NCBI RefSeq assembly: GCF_030410135.1
Contig: NZ_JAUGQQ010000009.1
Coordinates: forward strand, 1-64,000
Direction: 5' to 3'
Source: Aequorivita aurantiaca
GTDB lineage: Bacteria > Bacteroidota > Bacteroidia > Flavobacteriales > Flavobacteriaceae
Length of the DNA stretch: 64,000 nucleotides
This document shows positions 8,904-17,136 of the stretch, piece by piece. How positions within the stretch are numbered: position 1 is the stretch's first letter; every line of letters starts with the position of its first letter. The position numbers and the translations under genes are program-made. A model generated the notes under the pieces. That model was not told the origin of the DNA and did no database searches. It worked only from the letters and a program-made list of their open reading frames with translations.

Positions 8904-10478
8904 ATGAAAATGAAATTACTCACCTTCATCTTTTGTCTTTTTGCGTTTATCAGTTTTTCACAACAATATGGCAGTTATGAAATAGACGCCAACGGTAAAC
9001 TTTTTTATACCGCAACGGCAATCCATCCCACAGATTCCCCCGAAAATAATTCCGGCCCTTCGGTATTGGAACTGGACTGGAGCAATCCAGATTTTAATGT
9101 TTCAAACAACCCAACCAAGGATTCGTGGGAAGTTCGTTTGGCAGTTGGCAATGGCGGCAATGCTTATGTTGTGTATAATGACAATCACTCCAACGGCCTG
9201 CAAAAAATAATGTTTCGAAAAAAGGTTGTCGGCCAGGAATGGACGGCTCCAATCTTCGTGGATACAGGTGGCGAGATTGGCGGTCGCAACAACCATTATC
9301 CTGCCATAGCAGCCTCGACCAATGGCGACCTTCACGTGGTTTATAACGTTTGGGCTATGGAGAACGTTCGAAATTATATTGGCTATTCTTATTATAATAG
9401 CGCCACTGACAGCTGGAGTGATGGCCTAAAAATTTCCGACCTCGGAGGCACGGTGAACCATACTCAAAGCCATCACGATATTTATAGCACTGATGATAAC
9501 CTTCCCGTGGTTGTTTGGGGATATGATTTCCGTGAAAACAATACAAATGAGGAAATATACATGACTTATTTTGACGGAAGCAATTGGAGCAACGATACGG
9601 CAGTTTCCGATGTGGCTGATAATCTAAACGCAGGTTACCCCTATATTAAAAGCATTGGCGACAATATGGCAATGATAGTTTATGCCGAAGGAGCATTCGG
9701 TTCTATGGAGCTTCGGTATAGGATTTATGACGAAACCACCCATAGCCTTAGTCCGGCAAAAGCTATCACTTCCAATAATATAATGTCAAATAATTATGTG
9801 CTTGCCACTTCCGGGACGGGCGAGGTAATGGTGATGACCATTCACAAAGCTGTAGCTCCCGATCGCGATGTGCTGCAAATGTATGATTATGACCACGCAA
9901 GTGACTCCTTCAGCCTTTCCTCCAATAGTTACGAAATGGCCGCAAATGCTGGGGGTCTTTTAAAGCGAATTGACCTTGACTGTAATGAAGACGGAGAATG
10001 TGGAATTGTATTCACCGATTTCCTTGCACAAATCAATACATTTTTAGACTACTACCCCACTACCGGTTTTGGCAGTCCCACCATCATAAATCAGGAAAAT
10101 CCAGGTTTGGATGCCCCATCCGCACGTTTTGACACTGACGGAAACCTGCATGTGGTGTGGTCCGATTATCGTTTTGATGATGGACAGGGTTTTGACGAAA
10201 GGGAGATTTTTTATGAAAAAGGGATTAATACAAACTTAAGTACTGCCACCAATTCAATTGGCAATATAAGTGTATATCCAAATCCTTCTGACGGAATATT
10301 TACCGTGGCAATTGATTCCCCGTGCACCTTGGAAATTGTGGATATATTGGGAAAACGCATTGGCATCCAATCATTAACAGGCACAACACAAGTGGCAACC
10401 AGTCTTGCTCCTGGTACATATTTTTTAAGGTTTAGTAATGAGAAGGGAACCGAAGTGAAAAAATTATTGGTGAAATAA
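8904..10478 (+). CDS. Secreted sialidase/BNR-like propeller protein with type A T9SS sorting domain
   Basis: The 524-residue product has a signal peptide (MKMKLLTFIFCLFAFISFSQ) and a type A T9SS C-terminal domain in the last 75 residues: NISVYPNPSDGIFTV, LEIVDILGKRIG, LAPGTYFLRF and a final KKLLVK. The body has repeated phrases such as HLVVYNVWAM-like and NLHVVWSDYRFDDGQ segments typical of exo-alpha-sialidase or BNR-type beta-propellers, but I see no complete set of sialidase catalytic residues, so enzymatic activity is not claimed. A TATATTTA element at 8867 resembles the -7 box TAnnTTTG, but its upstream partner is weak. It is a single-gene unit closed by an intrinsic terminator. Confidence 0.88.
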   Translation: MKMKLLTFIFCLFAFISFSQQYGSYEIDANGKLFYTATAIHPTDSPENNSGPSVLELDWSNPDFNVSNNPTKDSWEVRLAVGNGGNAYVVYNDNHSNGLQKIMFRKKVVGQEWTAPIFVDTGGEIGGRNNHYPAIAASTNGDLHVVYNVWAMENVRNYIGYSYYNSATDSWSDGLKISDLGGTVNHTQSHHDIYSTDDNLPVVVWGYDFRENNTNEEIYMTYFDGSNWSNDTAVSDVADNLNAGYPYIKSIGDNMAMIVYAEGAFGSMELRYRIYDETTHSLSPAKAITSNNIMSNNYVLATSGTGEVMVMTIHKAVAPDRDVLQMYDYDHASDSFSLSSNSYEMAANAGGLLKRIDLDCNEDGECGIVFTDFLAQINTFLDYYPTTGFGSPTIINQENPGLDAPSARFDTDGNLHVVWSDYRFDDGQGFDEREIFYEKGINTNLSTATNSIGNISVYPNPSDGIFTVAIDSPCTLEIVDILGKRIGIQSLTGTTQVATSLAPGTYFLRFSNEKGTEVKKLLVK

Positions 10479-10519
10479 TAAACCCCTTCAGAGAAATATT
10501 AATCCTTTTTGGCATTTTT

Positions 10520-10550
10520 AGACCCTCCTTAAATGAAGGGTCTTTTTTTT
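10520..10550 (+). terminator. Intrinsic terminator after T9SS cargo gene
   Basis: A stem AGACCCT/AGGGTCT with a 10-base loop is followed by eight T residues. It is good on the plus strand only; the other strand lacks a U run. Confidence 0.85.
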
Positions 10551-10558
10551 CGATATCA

Positions 10559-12751
10559 TTAATAACAATCCATCTTTAGAAAATTCCTTTGCATAAGCAC
10601 TTCCATGGAGAGCGATTCCCGTTGTTCCAATATTTTTTCCAGAACGCCAAGCACCCCGTGTTGCATGGTTAGGGAACCACAAATCATTATTACCCCACCG
10701 TTATCAATATTTTTCAAAATAATTTCCCGTTGTGCCATTACCAAATCTTGCACATATTGGTTTGGGTGTTCCCGTGAATAGCATTTTTGAGTTGCTGCTC
10801 CACTATTTTCCGGATCTACGGTATTCAAAATTTCCTCATAAATAGTTGCGGAGGCGTTTGTTCGGCCGCCCCAAAACAATTTTATGGCAGCGTGTTTGTG
10901 CTGGTCCATCATTCCCAAAAATGGGGCTATTCCCGTTCCGTTGGCTATCAATACTGCGGAATTATTTTTCTTCGGAAAATGGAAGTGGGAATTAGTTTCA
11001 ATGGCCGCGTTTAAAATATCCCCATTTTTCAATTCGTATAAATAAGTGGAGCCTTTTCCGAATGCATGCTTCTTTATGCTCAAAAGAATTTCATCACCCA
11101 TTTTCGCGATTGAATACTGTCGTGCGATATGAGAATTATGTGGAAAAACCGATAACAAATCGCCCGATGTAAATTTCACTCGTCTCTTTGGCTTTAGCCG
11201 TAGTAAAAATGTATCGTCCAGATTGAGCTCCGTTTTATGGATTACTTCAAATGGAAATTGGCGTAATTTTTTCTTCCGTTTGGGGGGTTCAATTTGCAAC
11301 GGGATTGCCGTTGCATCGCTCCATTTTTTTCCCCATTTTTGAAAATCGTTAAAATCGGAATTGTCAATTTTGTAAAGGGGCAAAACAGCCTGAAATCCTT
11401 TTTTGGATTTCATATCGGCCTCCACCTCTATGGCGAATTGGCAATAATTTGGATATTCCAAAGATCCAAAACCTACAACGGAATACTGAATTTCATTTGG
11501 CTGTTGAACCGATTTAAAAAGCGTGATGAATTTGCGCGCATTCGTTGGTGGCTCGCCCTCGCCGTAAGTTGCTGTTAAAACAATCAATTGTTTCGCCTTG
11601 GCATAGCTCGCGTAATTGTTCATTTCAGTGAAAAAAACCTTTTTGCCCGAAAGCACGAGGGCATTGTATAGTCTTCGCGAAAAATCGAAAGTTGTTCCCG
11701 TTTCTGAGCCCACCAATATTACAATTTCACAATCATCCTTATCAGTTATTGATGAAGTGGGGATGGTGTTTTTTCTTCGTTTTAAGGTCATTACAAACCC
11801 GGAATACATAAAAAAAACAATGGAAGCGCTGGCCGCCAAAAGAATGATGGCCCAAACCACATTACCTTCGCCCGTGTGCAAAACCAAGCTCAATCGGGAT
11901 GCGAGCACCACGAAGGGATATTCAGCACTGCTAACAATAGCTCCCGTTTGCTGATTGAGTTTTACATCTTTATCGTTTAATGCAATATTGAACAAATCCT
12001 GGGGATCTTCAGAAAAAGGGAAATCCACTTTTCTAACTTGGGAAAGGTTTGTTTCCATAAAAAAGGGAATTTGGGAAAGATCTTCAAAAAGCTGCGTTTC
12101 TTCGGAAGTAATATTCTCTTGAAATTCCAACGGAGCATTCGGCAGTAAATCAAACTTTTCCGCAGAAAGATATACTCCGGTAAACGCAACAATTATAATT
12201 GGGATGAAGAATATCCTGCTTAAAACAACGTGGTAGCGCATTTCAAAATATTCCTTCTGCACTTTGGAAAAGAATTTTTTGAATCCGCCCTGTCTTTTCG
12301 CGAGTAACAAAATTCCGGTAACGGCAATCAGAAAAAGCAGAAATGACACCAGGCCAACAAAAAAGCGGCCGATACTCTTCAAAAATAACGACCGGTGAAG
12401 ATTGGTGGCAAAACTGTAGATTTCGGGGCGTTTGGCTACTTCGCCAATCTTTTCGCCCGTTTTCGGATTGATATAAATATCCTTCGTCTCCCAATCCTCT
12501 GTTAGAACGGAGGCTTTTACGAAGCCGGACGATTCCACCTGCAATGAAAATACTTCGTCATAGTTTTTTCTTAAACCCTCAATTGCAGTGGCCAGCGTGA
12601 CCTCATCCAAATTTTCCACAGCAAACCCCTTTGCTTGATGCGAAATGGGTTCCACCGCCAAAATAACCCCGGTAACCGAAGCAACCAGCAGAAAAATAGA
12701 CGAAGCGATGGCGAGTACTAAATGACTGTACCTCCAAATGGAAAGGGTCAT
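10559..12751 (-). CDS. PepSY-flavodoxin-ferredoxin reductase fusion (NADPH-dependent haem/iron-reductase-like)
   Basis: A 730-residue membrane flavoprotein. Residues 1-330 form a PepSY-TM region with helices near 10-33, 128-152, 178-196 and 298-322 and His residues in or near them (H10, H119, H174, H292) that could bind haem. Residues 343-475 are a flavodoxin domain with the FMN loop GSETGTT (348-354) and TATYGEGEPP (393-402). Residues 495-730 are a sulfite-reductase-type FAD/NADPH module: RQYS (544-547) for FAD, GTGIAPF (605-611) and CGS (691-693) for NADPH. Similar fusions accompany TonB-dependent iron or haem uptake and are thought to pass electrons from cytoplasmic NADPH across the membrane. 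Here it is the last gene of a haem operon, which supports that role by context. Confidence 0.92.
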   Translation of the reverse strand: MTLSIWRYSHLVLAIASSIFLLVASVTGVILAVEPISHQAKGFAVENLDEVTLATAIEGLRKNYDEVFSLQVESSGFVKASVLTEDWETKDIYINPKTGEKIGEVAKRPEIYSFATNLHRSLFLKSIGRFFVGLVSFLLFLIAVTGILLLAKRQGGFKKFFSKVQKEYFEMRYHVVLSRIFFIPIIIVAFTGVYLSAEKFDLLPNAPLEFQENITSEETQLFEDLSQIPFFMETNLSQVRKVDFPFSEDPQDLFNIALNDKDVKLNQQTGAIVSSAEYPFVVLASRLSLVLHTGEGNVVWAIILLAASASIVFFMYSGFVMTLKRRKNTIPTSSITDKDDCEIVILVGSETGTTFDFSRRLYNALVLSGKKVFFTEMNNYASYAKAKQLIVLTATYGEGEPPTNARKFITLFKSVQQPNEIQYSVVGFGSLEYPNYCQFAIEVEADMKSKKGFQAVLPLYKIDNSDFNDFQKWGKKWSDATAIPLQIEPPKRKKKLRQFPFEVIHKTELNLDDTFLLRLKPKRRVKFTSGDLLSVFPHNSHIARQYSIAKMGDEILLSIKKHAFGKGSTYLYELKNGDILNAAIETNSHFHFPKKNNSAVLIANGTGIAPFLGMMDQHKHAAIKLFWGGRTNASATIYEEILNTVDPENSGAATQKCYSREHPNQYVQDLVMAQREIILKNIDNGGVIMICGSLTMQHGVLGVLEKILEQRESLSMEVLMQRNFLKMDCY

Positions 12752-12772
12752 ATTTCGAAGGATTAGGGATTG

Positions 12773-12818
12773 GGAATTAGGGATTTGTTATGCAAACTAA
12801 TACCAAATCCCTAATTCC
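12773..12818. repeat. Perfect 15-bp inverted repeat within haem operon
   Basis: GGAATTAGGGATTTG at 12773-12787 pairs with CAAATCCCTAATTCC at 12804-12818 around a 16-base loop. It lies in the 76-bp gap between the DUF2271 and reductase genes. There is no U run, so it looks more like an mRNA-processing or stabilising hairpin, or a mobile palindrome, than a terminator. Confidence 0.75.
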
Positions 12819-12827
12819 AAATGCTAT

Positions 12828-13325
12828 TTATTGTGTGAGCATTCGAACGTAACGGATAAAACCTTTGCCCTCCTGCTTGCTTTTCAAATTTTCTGAGGTA
12901 AGCGGAAACTGCAGATCGTCTTTATAATATTTTACATCCTCAACGGAAGTTTCAAAACGCAAACTGTAGCCTTTGTCAATTTTATCAGTGGGAATTTGAA
13001 GCACGCTCACCGTACGTTCACCGCCGCTGATGGTTTCTCCCGAAATTGCATCGATATTTGGCCGACGCTTCCCATAGAATTTCCACCATTCGCTAATCTC
13101 ACTGTACCATTCGGGGTCCTTTCCCAAAACCTGTAAAGTTTCTTCATATTCGCCGTTGGGATTGATTAAGGAAACTATAATGTATGCGCCTTCCCCGGTA
13201 TAATTGGTCATTTGGATCATACATTTTACCGATTTCTTTTCAACCGTTGTGAAACCTACGATTAGAAAACTGACAATCAATAATGCGGGAATTATTTTTA
13301 AGATATTCTTCATTTCGCTATTCAT
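12828..13325 (-). CDS. DUF2271 domain protein, exported
   Basis: A 165-residue protein with an N-terminal hydrophobic segment (KIIPALLIVSFLIVGFTTV) that acts as signal peptide or anchor. The remainder matches the DUF2271 pattern: a MIQMTNYTGEGAYIIVSLINPNG-type beta core, WYSEISEWWKFYGKR and DAISGETISGGERTVSV. DUF2271 proteins are typical partners of PepSY flavoproteins and FMN-linked periplasmic redox proteins, so a periplasmic role next to the reductase is likely. A second Met four codons in (MKNILK, start at 13313) is an equally good start. It is 58 bp after the ankyrin gene and 76 bp before the reductase gene, in the same operon. Confidence 0.85.
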   Translation of the reverse strand: MNSEMKNILKIIPALLIVSFLIVGFTTVEKKSVKCMIQMTNYTGEGAYIIVSLINPNGEYEETLQVLGKDPEWYSEISEWWKFYGKRRPNIDAISGETISGGERTVSVLQIPTDKIDKGYSLRFETSVEDVKYYKDDLQFPLTSENLKSKQEGKGFIRYVRMLTQ

Positions 13326-13383
13326 TTAAAAATGATTTCACCGGTCGTCCCGTGGAAAAACCACGGACTCCGAAGTGAAAATT

Positions 13384-14874
13384 TTATTTTAAAAAATTCA
13401 AATCTAAATTTTCCTTTTGCAACATTTCATTTTCCATTGCCAAATCGAAAGCAGTTTCCCCGAAGTCGGTTTTTGCATTTTTATCGGCACCAATGGAGAT
13501 TAAAAATTTCATCATTTCGTTATTTTGGGCCTTCATCGCTGCTTGGTGCAATGCCGTTAATCCTTCGCTATTGGTGGCATTCACCGGTATTTCGAATTTT
13601 GAGATTGCTTTCAGTAGCTCAAGATTATTTTCCTTTGCCGCAAAGTGGTACAGCGTGTTGCCGTCCTCTTGAACGGTGTTCAATTTCACACCTTTTTCTT
13701 GTAGCATTTTCAGTTTCTTTTCGAAATCCTCCGGCTTTGTGGCATCGAAGGAATCAGCCAAATAATAAGCCACGGAATTGCCATTGGCATCCTTGGCCAT
13801 TGCGTTGCTTCCATTTTGCAATAGAAATGCCACTACCTCGGCGTCATTGCCTTTAACGGCTAACATAACAGGGGTTTGGCCTTTATTGTTTGCCACATTG
13901 AAATCCTGCACTGATTTGGAAAGCAATTCTACAATTTCAAATTTATTTCGGGACGCCGCATTTAAAAATGGGGTGTTTCCCTCAGCATCCTTCTGGTTTA
14001 CGTCTGCGCCTGCGGCAATAAAAAATTCAATAGTCGCCTTGTCAGAATTTGCGTAAGCCAAGCGGTGCAAAGGGGTGTATCCTTCCTTGGTTACTACGTT
14101 TTGCTGAAGCCCCAGGCTTTTTAAATATTCATAAACTTCCAGGTTATTTTCAAAGCCACGGGTGCCCTGTGCCGCAAATAGAAAGGCATTCCCGCCTTTT
14201 TTATTTAATGTTTTATAATCAGCACCTTTGGCGGCAAGCGCCTTCAACAAATTTATATTCCCTCTTTTTGCTGCATAATTAAAAACACCGTTGCCGTCAT
14301 TGTCAGTGCTGTTGAGGGAAATTCCCTTTACAATAAAATAATCCATATCCTTTACTTCCTTAAAATAGGGCGCGGCGAGCAAAAGCGTATTGGCACCATC
14401 CTGATTTGTTTCTTCGGAAAGATTTACGCCGTTTGCAATAAACAAATCATAAATGTCAGTATCGGTAAGGCCCGAGGCTGCTGCAAAGGCTAAAGGAGTG
14501 GCACCGTGACTGTCCAAAGCAGTTATTGATGAACCCTTCTTCAAAAGCGTTTTGACCATTTCGGTTTTTCCGGCATAGGCTGCCCAGTGCAGATAAATGC
14601 GGCTGTCGTGGGTGCGTTTATCCACCGAGTTACCTTCCAAAGCCAATAAATGGTTAATGACCTCGTCATTTGCCTTCTCCAGCAATGCATAAACCGTGGC
14701 ATCAAAACCATTTTCATTTAATGCGGTGGCATCATTGCCTTCAGCAATTTTCTGTTTTACGGTTGCCACGCTTGGGTTTTCCTTCCAAAAAGCACGTTCC
14801 CAAAAAACATTTTTTTGTTGTGCGAAGGAACTAAAGGCTATTAAAAAAAGAAAGGTTTTGATGAAAAGTTTCAT
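13384..14874 (-). CDS. Exported ankyrin-repeat protein of the haem operon
   Basis: The 496-residue protein begins with a signal peptide (MKLFIKTFLFLIAFSSFAQ) and then carries about a dozen ankyrin repeats across nearly its whole length. Clear copies are RIYLHWAAYAGKTEMVKTLL, HGATPLAFAAASGL, GYTPLHRLAYAN, NTPFLNAASRNKFEIVELL and LTALHQAAMKAQNNEMMKFL. Ankyrin solenoids bind other proteins; the signal peptide places this one in the periplasm. Its position between DUF6607 and DUF2271 genes suggests it scaffolds or protects components of the haem-uptake or reductase apparatus, which is inference. The last repeats are ordinary and the protein ends LDLNFLK, so it appears complete. Confidence 0.93.
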   Translation of the reverse strand: MKLFIKTFLFLIAFSSFAQQKNVFWERAFWKENPSVATVKQKIAEGNDATALNENGFDATVYALLEKANDEVINHLLALEGNSVDKRTHDSRIYLHWAAYAGKTEMVKTLLKKGSSITALDSHGATPLAFAAASGLTDTDIYDLFIANGVNLSEETNQDGANTLLLAAPYFKEVKDMDYFIVKGISLNSTDNDGNGVFNYAAKRGNINLLKALAAKGADYKTLNKKGGNAFLFAAQGTRGFENNLEVYEYLKSLGLQQNVVTKEGYTPLHRLAYANSDKATIEFFIAAGADVNQKDAEGNTPFLNAASRNKFEIVELLSKSVQDFNVANNKGQTPVMLAVKGNDAEVVAFLLQNGSNAMAKDANGNSVAYYLADSFDATKPEDFEKKLKMLQEKGVKLNTVQEDGNTLYHFAAKENNLELLKAISKFEIPVNATNSEGLTALHQAAMKAQNNEMMKFLISIGADKNAKTDFGETAFDLAMENEMLQKENLDLNFLK

Positions 14875-14895
14875 AATCTTATTTTATATCGTTTT

Positions 14896-14948
14896 AAAAC
14901 ATCCCAACTTGCCTCCCCATAAAAGGGGAGGTTGGGTGGGGATGTTTT
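14896..14948. repeat. GC-rich imperfect hairpin between DUF6607 and ankyrin genes
   Basis: CCTCCCC and GGGGAGG form the inner stem around ATAAAA, extended outward by CCCAA/TTGGG and CATCCC/GGGATG with bulges. It resembles the REP-like GC palindromes scattered in flavobacterial genomes. On the minus strand only four T residues follow, so it may attenuate rather than stop the operon. Confidence 0.6.
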
Positions 14949-14949
14949 T

Positions 14950-15858
14950 TTATTTCTTTACAAAGGAATCAATAACCCCATCAATTGAGGCTTTGTCACT
15001 ATAACCTTCGTCTTGGAACAAAAATTTGTATAGGTGTTTATTGTCAACTTTTTCCTCAAGGGAAAGATCCTTTTTGCGGGCATAAACCTGGTCCCATTTA
15101 TCACGCACCAAGGCCCATTTTTGGGAATTGTCCTTCCACCACTTTGCGGCCACGGCACATCTGCTGTCATCTACTTTCACGTAAGTATTATATCCTTTTT
15201 CTTTCGCCAATAGAACATCTTCATTGCCGGCTTCACGAATAATCTTATCGTTGTCCTGGTCGTGTATCCAACCGTTATCGGTAATTTCTACGCGATTTCG
15301 GCGAAGGGTGAGATTGTAATCACTGCGGGTGGTGATTTCGCGTCTTGGCAATGGAGCTTCGCTGGTGTTTTCCCAGTAATTTTTTCCATCCACATGCACC
15401 CACGTTCCCGAACCCTCATAACGCGGACTGTCATCAACCTGATATACTTTTTGGGTCCATTGGCCCTTTACCTCCGCGGCGGGTTTGGTAACATACTGCC
15501 AGCTATCGTTGGCGTTATAGGTGTAAAATTCCGTGTTTTCATAAAGCCAGTCCTGGCGCCAGTGCTTCACCACCATGGGTTCAGCGGGATTGCCAACTTG
15601 CAGCAAATGTTGGATTACTATTTTATTGTCTTCATCTGTTATCATTTCTGCCCATTCCAGACCGGATGAAATTTCGTCATGCGAAGGTTTGTAGAGCGAA
15701 TCCTTGCTGTAGTTAAAGGTTTCGGTAAAATTGAAGGTAACTTCATAACACCCGCACATGTCTTTGATGGATTGTTTGTCCATTTCTTTTTTGTTTTGTG
15801 CCTGAAGCACGATTCCTGAAAAAAACAGGGCAAGAAGGAAGGAAATTTGCTTTTTCAT
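14950..15858 (-). CDS. DUF6607 family exported protein
   Basis: A 302-residue protein with a signal peptide (MKKQISFLLALFFSGIVLQAQ) followed by KDMCGCYEVTFNFTETF, the recognisable start of the DUF6607 family. The body is beta-rich and full of Trp and charged residues, for example VVKHWRQDWLYENTEF and GQWTQKVYQVDDSPRYEG, consistent with a lipocalin-like or beta-barrel small-molecule binder. No biochemical role is known to me. Its location directly after two HmuY-like genes (6-bp gap) points to haem binding or handling in the periplasm. The family call is by recognition of the N-terminal signature and length; the function is inference. Confidence 0.82.
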   Translation of the reverse strand: MKKQISFLLALFFSGIVLQAQNKKEMDKQSIKDMCGCYEVTFNFTETFNYSKDSLYKPSHDEISSGLEWAEMITDEDNKIVIQHLLQVGNPAEPMVVKHWRQDWLYENTEFYTYNANDSWQYVTKPAAEVKGQWTQKVYQVDDSPRYEGSGTWVHVDGKNYWENTSEAPLPRREITTRSDYNLTLRRNRVEITDNGWIHDQDNDKIIREAGNEDVLLAKEKGYNTYVKVDDSRCAVAAKWWKDNSQKWALVRDKWDQVYARKKDLSLEEKVDNKHLYKFLFQDEGYSDKASIDGVIDSFVKK

Positions 15859-15864
15859 TTTAAA

Positions 15865-17103
15865 TTAATTTAGGATAAGTTTTTTTGAAATACTGTTGTT
15901 TCCGGCTTTAAACTGCACTATATACATTCCGTTTTGCAGGGCAGACAAGTCAAGGGTTTTGCTGAAGAAGCCGTTGTTTGCCTCCACTTTTGAAGTATGT
16001 ACCAATTGGCCTTGGATGTTATAAACCGAAATCAGGTTTTCCTGCGCGGTGGCATTCTTCAAATCGTAAACGAGGTTTACTTTTTTATCGTTTGAAGGGT
16101 TAGGATACATTCCGAAAGTAACGCCTTCGGTGATATTCTCCAAGCCCAAAAGCCCTGAAACATCTTCAAAGTTGAAGCTGAGGTTCCCTGTGGAAGTTCC
16201 CTCGAACGACTCAAAAACCAAACGATACACAGTGTTTTCGTCATATTTAATATAGTAAGCCATATCGGAATTGATATCATATTCAGTTCCATTGAAGGTT
16301 TTCCAATCGTACCCGATCGTGTTTATTTCTTCGGAATAAAACAATCCATTCGGATTTCCATTTCCGGTGGGCTCTTCATTTTTCGCCACGGTCACGTTTG
16401 GATTGTGGAGCGCTCCGGTAACGCCGTAAAACATTCCCCCGCCAACATCGGTAACGTATTTTGTGAAAACCATATCCCACGCGTTTTCAGCAGGTTCGGC
16501 AACAACTTCGGTGTTGTTTTGCAGCGAATAGTAGTTGTAGCGATTTTCCGGATTGCTGGTGTTGGACAACGTAACGGTGGTTTCACCCACCCAAGCCGTT
16601 CCATTCCAAGTGGCGTATTTGAAGGTATATTCGCCAAAATAATCTTCATTTATAAATTTGCGGTAGGTACCATCGGCATATTTTAGAACAAAAACAATGC
16701 TTCCGCTAATGTGGTGGTTGGCGGGGTTGTATTCGCCCCAGCCATATGTAGCGGAACCTTGCATAAAGGCGCCATTGTCCCAATTGGTGGCGTCATTATA
16801 AAGCGGGATCCAGCTTGCTTCATCCGCTACGCTAATATTGTTCCAGTCCGAAGCACTATTTGCCGCCTCAAAAACTTGAATACCGATGCCCCCATTCACG
16901 CGGATACCGTGGTTGAAAGTGTTGTTTCGCAAAAAGGCGATGTCCCAACTTGCTGCGGTATAAGTATGGCTTTCTCCTGATGAAAGTTTGTAGTACACTT
17001 CATTGCTATAGTTGGCGCCCATGGAAAGTGTAACGTTGGTTTGTTGCGCCGCCGCCGTAAGGCTTATGAGCGCGAAAGCCGCTATTTGTAATGCTTTTTT
17101 CAT
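15865..17103 (-). CDS. HmuY-like haem-binding protein carrying a type A T9SS sorting domain
   Basis: The 412-residue protein has a signal peptide (ending SLTAAAQ) and no lipobox. Its body has the HmuY pattern twice: YKLSSGESHTYTAASWDIAFLRN with GIRVNGGIG, then NAWDMVFTKYVTDVG with a later GYDWKTF. HmuY proteins capture haem at the cell surface and pass it to a TonB receptor. The final 75 residues form a type A T9SS sorting domain: FGMYPNPSNDKKVNL, LISVYNIQGQLVH, LQNGMYIVQF and a final KKLILN. It is thus predicted to be secreted or surface-attached by T9SS, unlike its lipoprotein neighbour. It lies 33 bp downstream of the lipoprotein HmuY gene. Confidence 0.9.
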   Translation of the reverse strand: MKKALQIAAFALISLTAAAQQTNVTLSMGANYSNEVYYKLSSGESHTYTAASWDIAFLRNNTFNHGIRVNGGIGIQVFEAANSASDWNNISVADEASWIPLYNDATNWDNGAFMQGSATYGWGEYNPANHHISGSIVFVLKYADGTYRKFINEDYFGEYTFKYATWNGTAWVGETTVTLSNTSNPENRYNYYSLQNNTEVVAEPAENAWDMVFTKYVTDVGGGMFYGVTGALHNPNVTVAKNEEPTGNGNPNGLFYSEEINTIGYDWKTFNGTEYDINSDMAYYIKYDENTVYRLVFESFEGTSTGNLSFNFEDVSGLLGLENITEGVTFGMYPNPSNDKKVNLVYDLKNATAQENLISVYNIQGQLVHTSKVEANNGFFSKTLDLSALQNGMYIVQFKAGNNSISKKLILN

Positions 17104-17136
17104 TTGTATTGGTTTATTTTGATTTTAGTTTGGTTT

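Noticed and set aside
8904-10478. Functional sialidase
   Set aside because: Propeller-like repeats are present but I cannot find the Arg triad and other catalytic residues.
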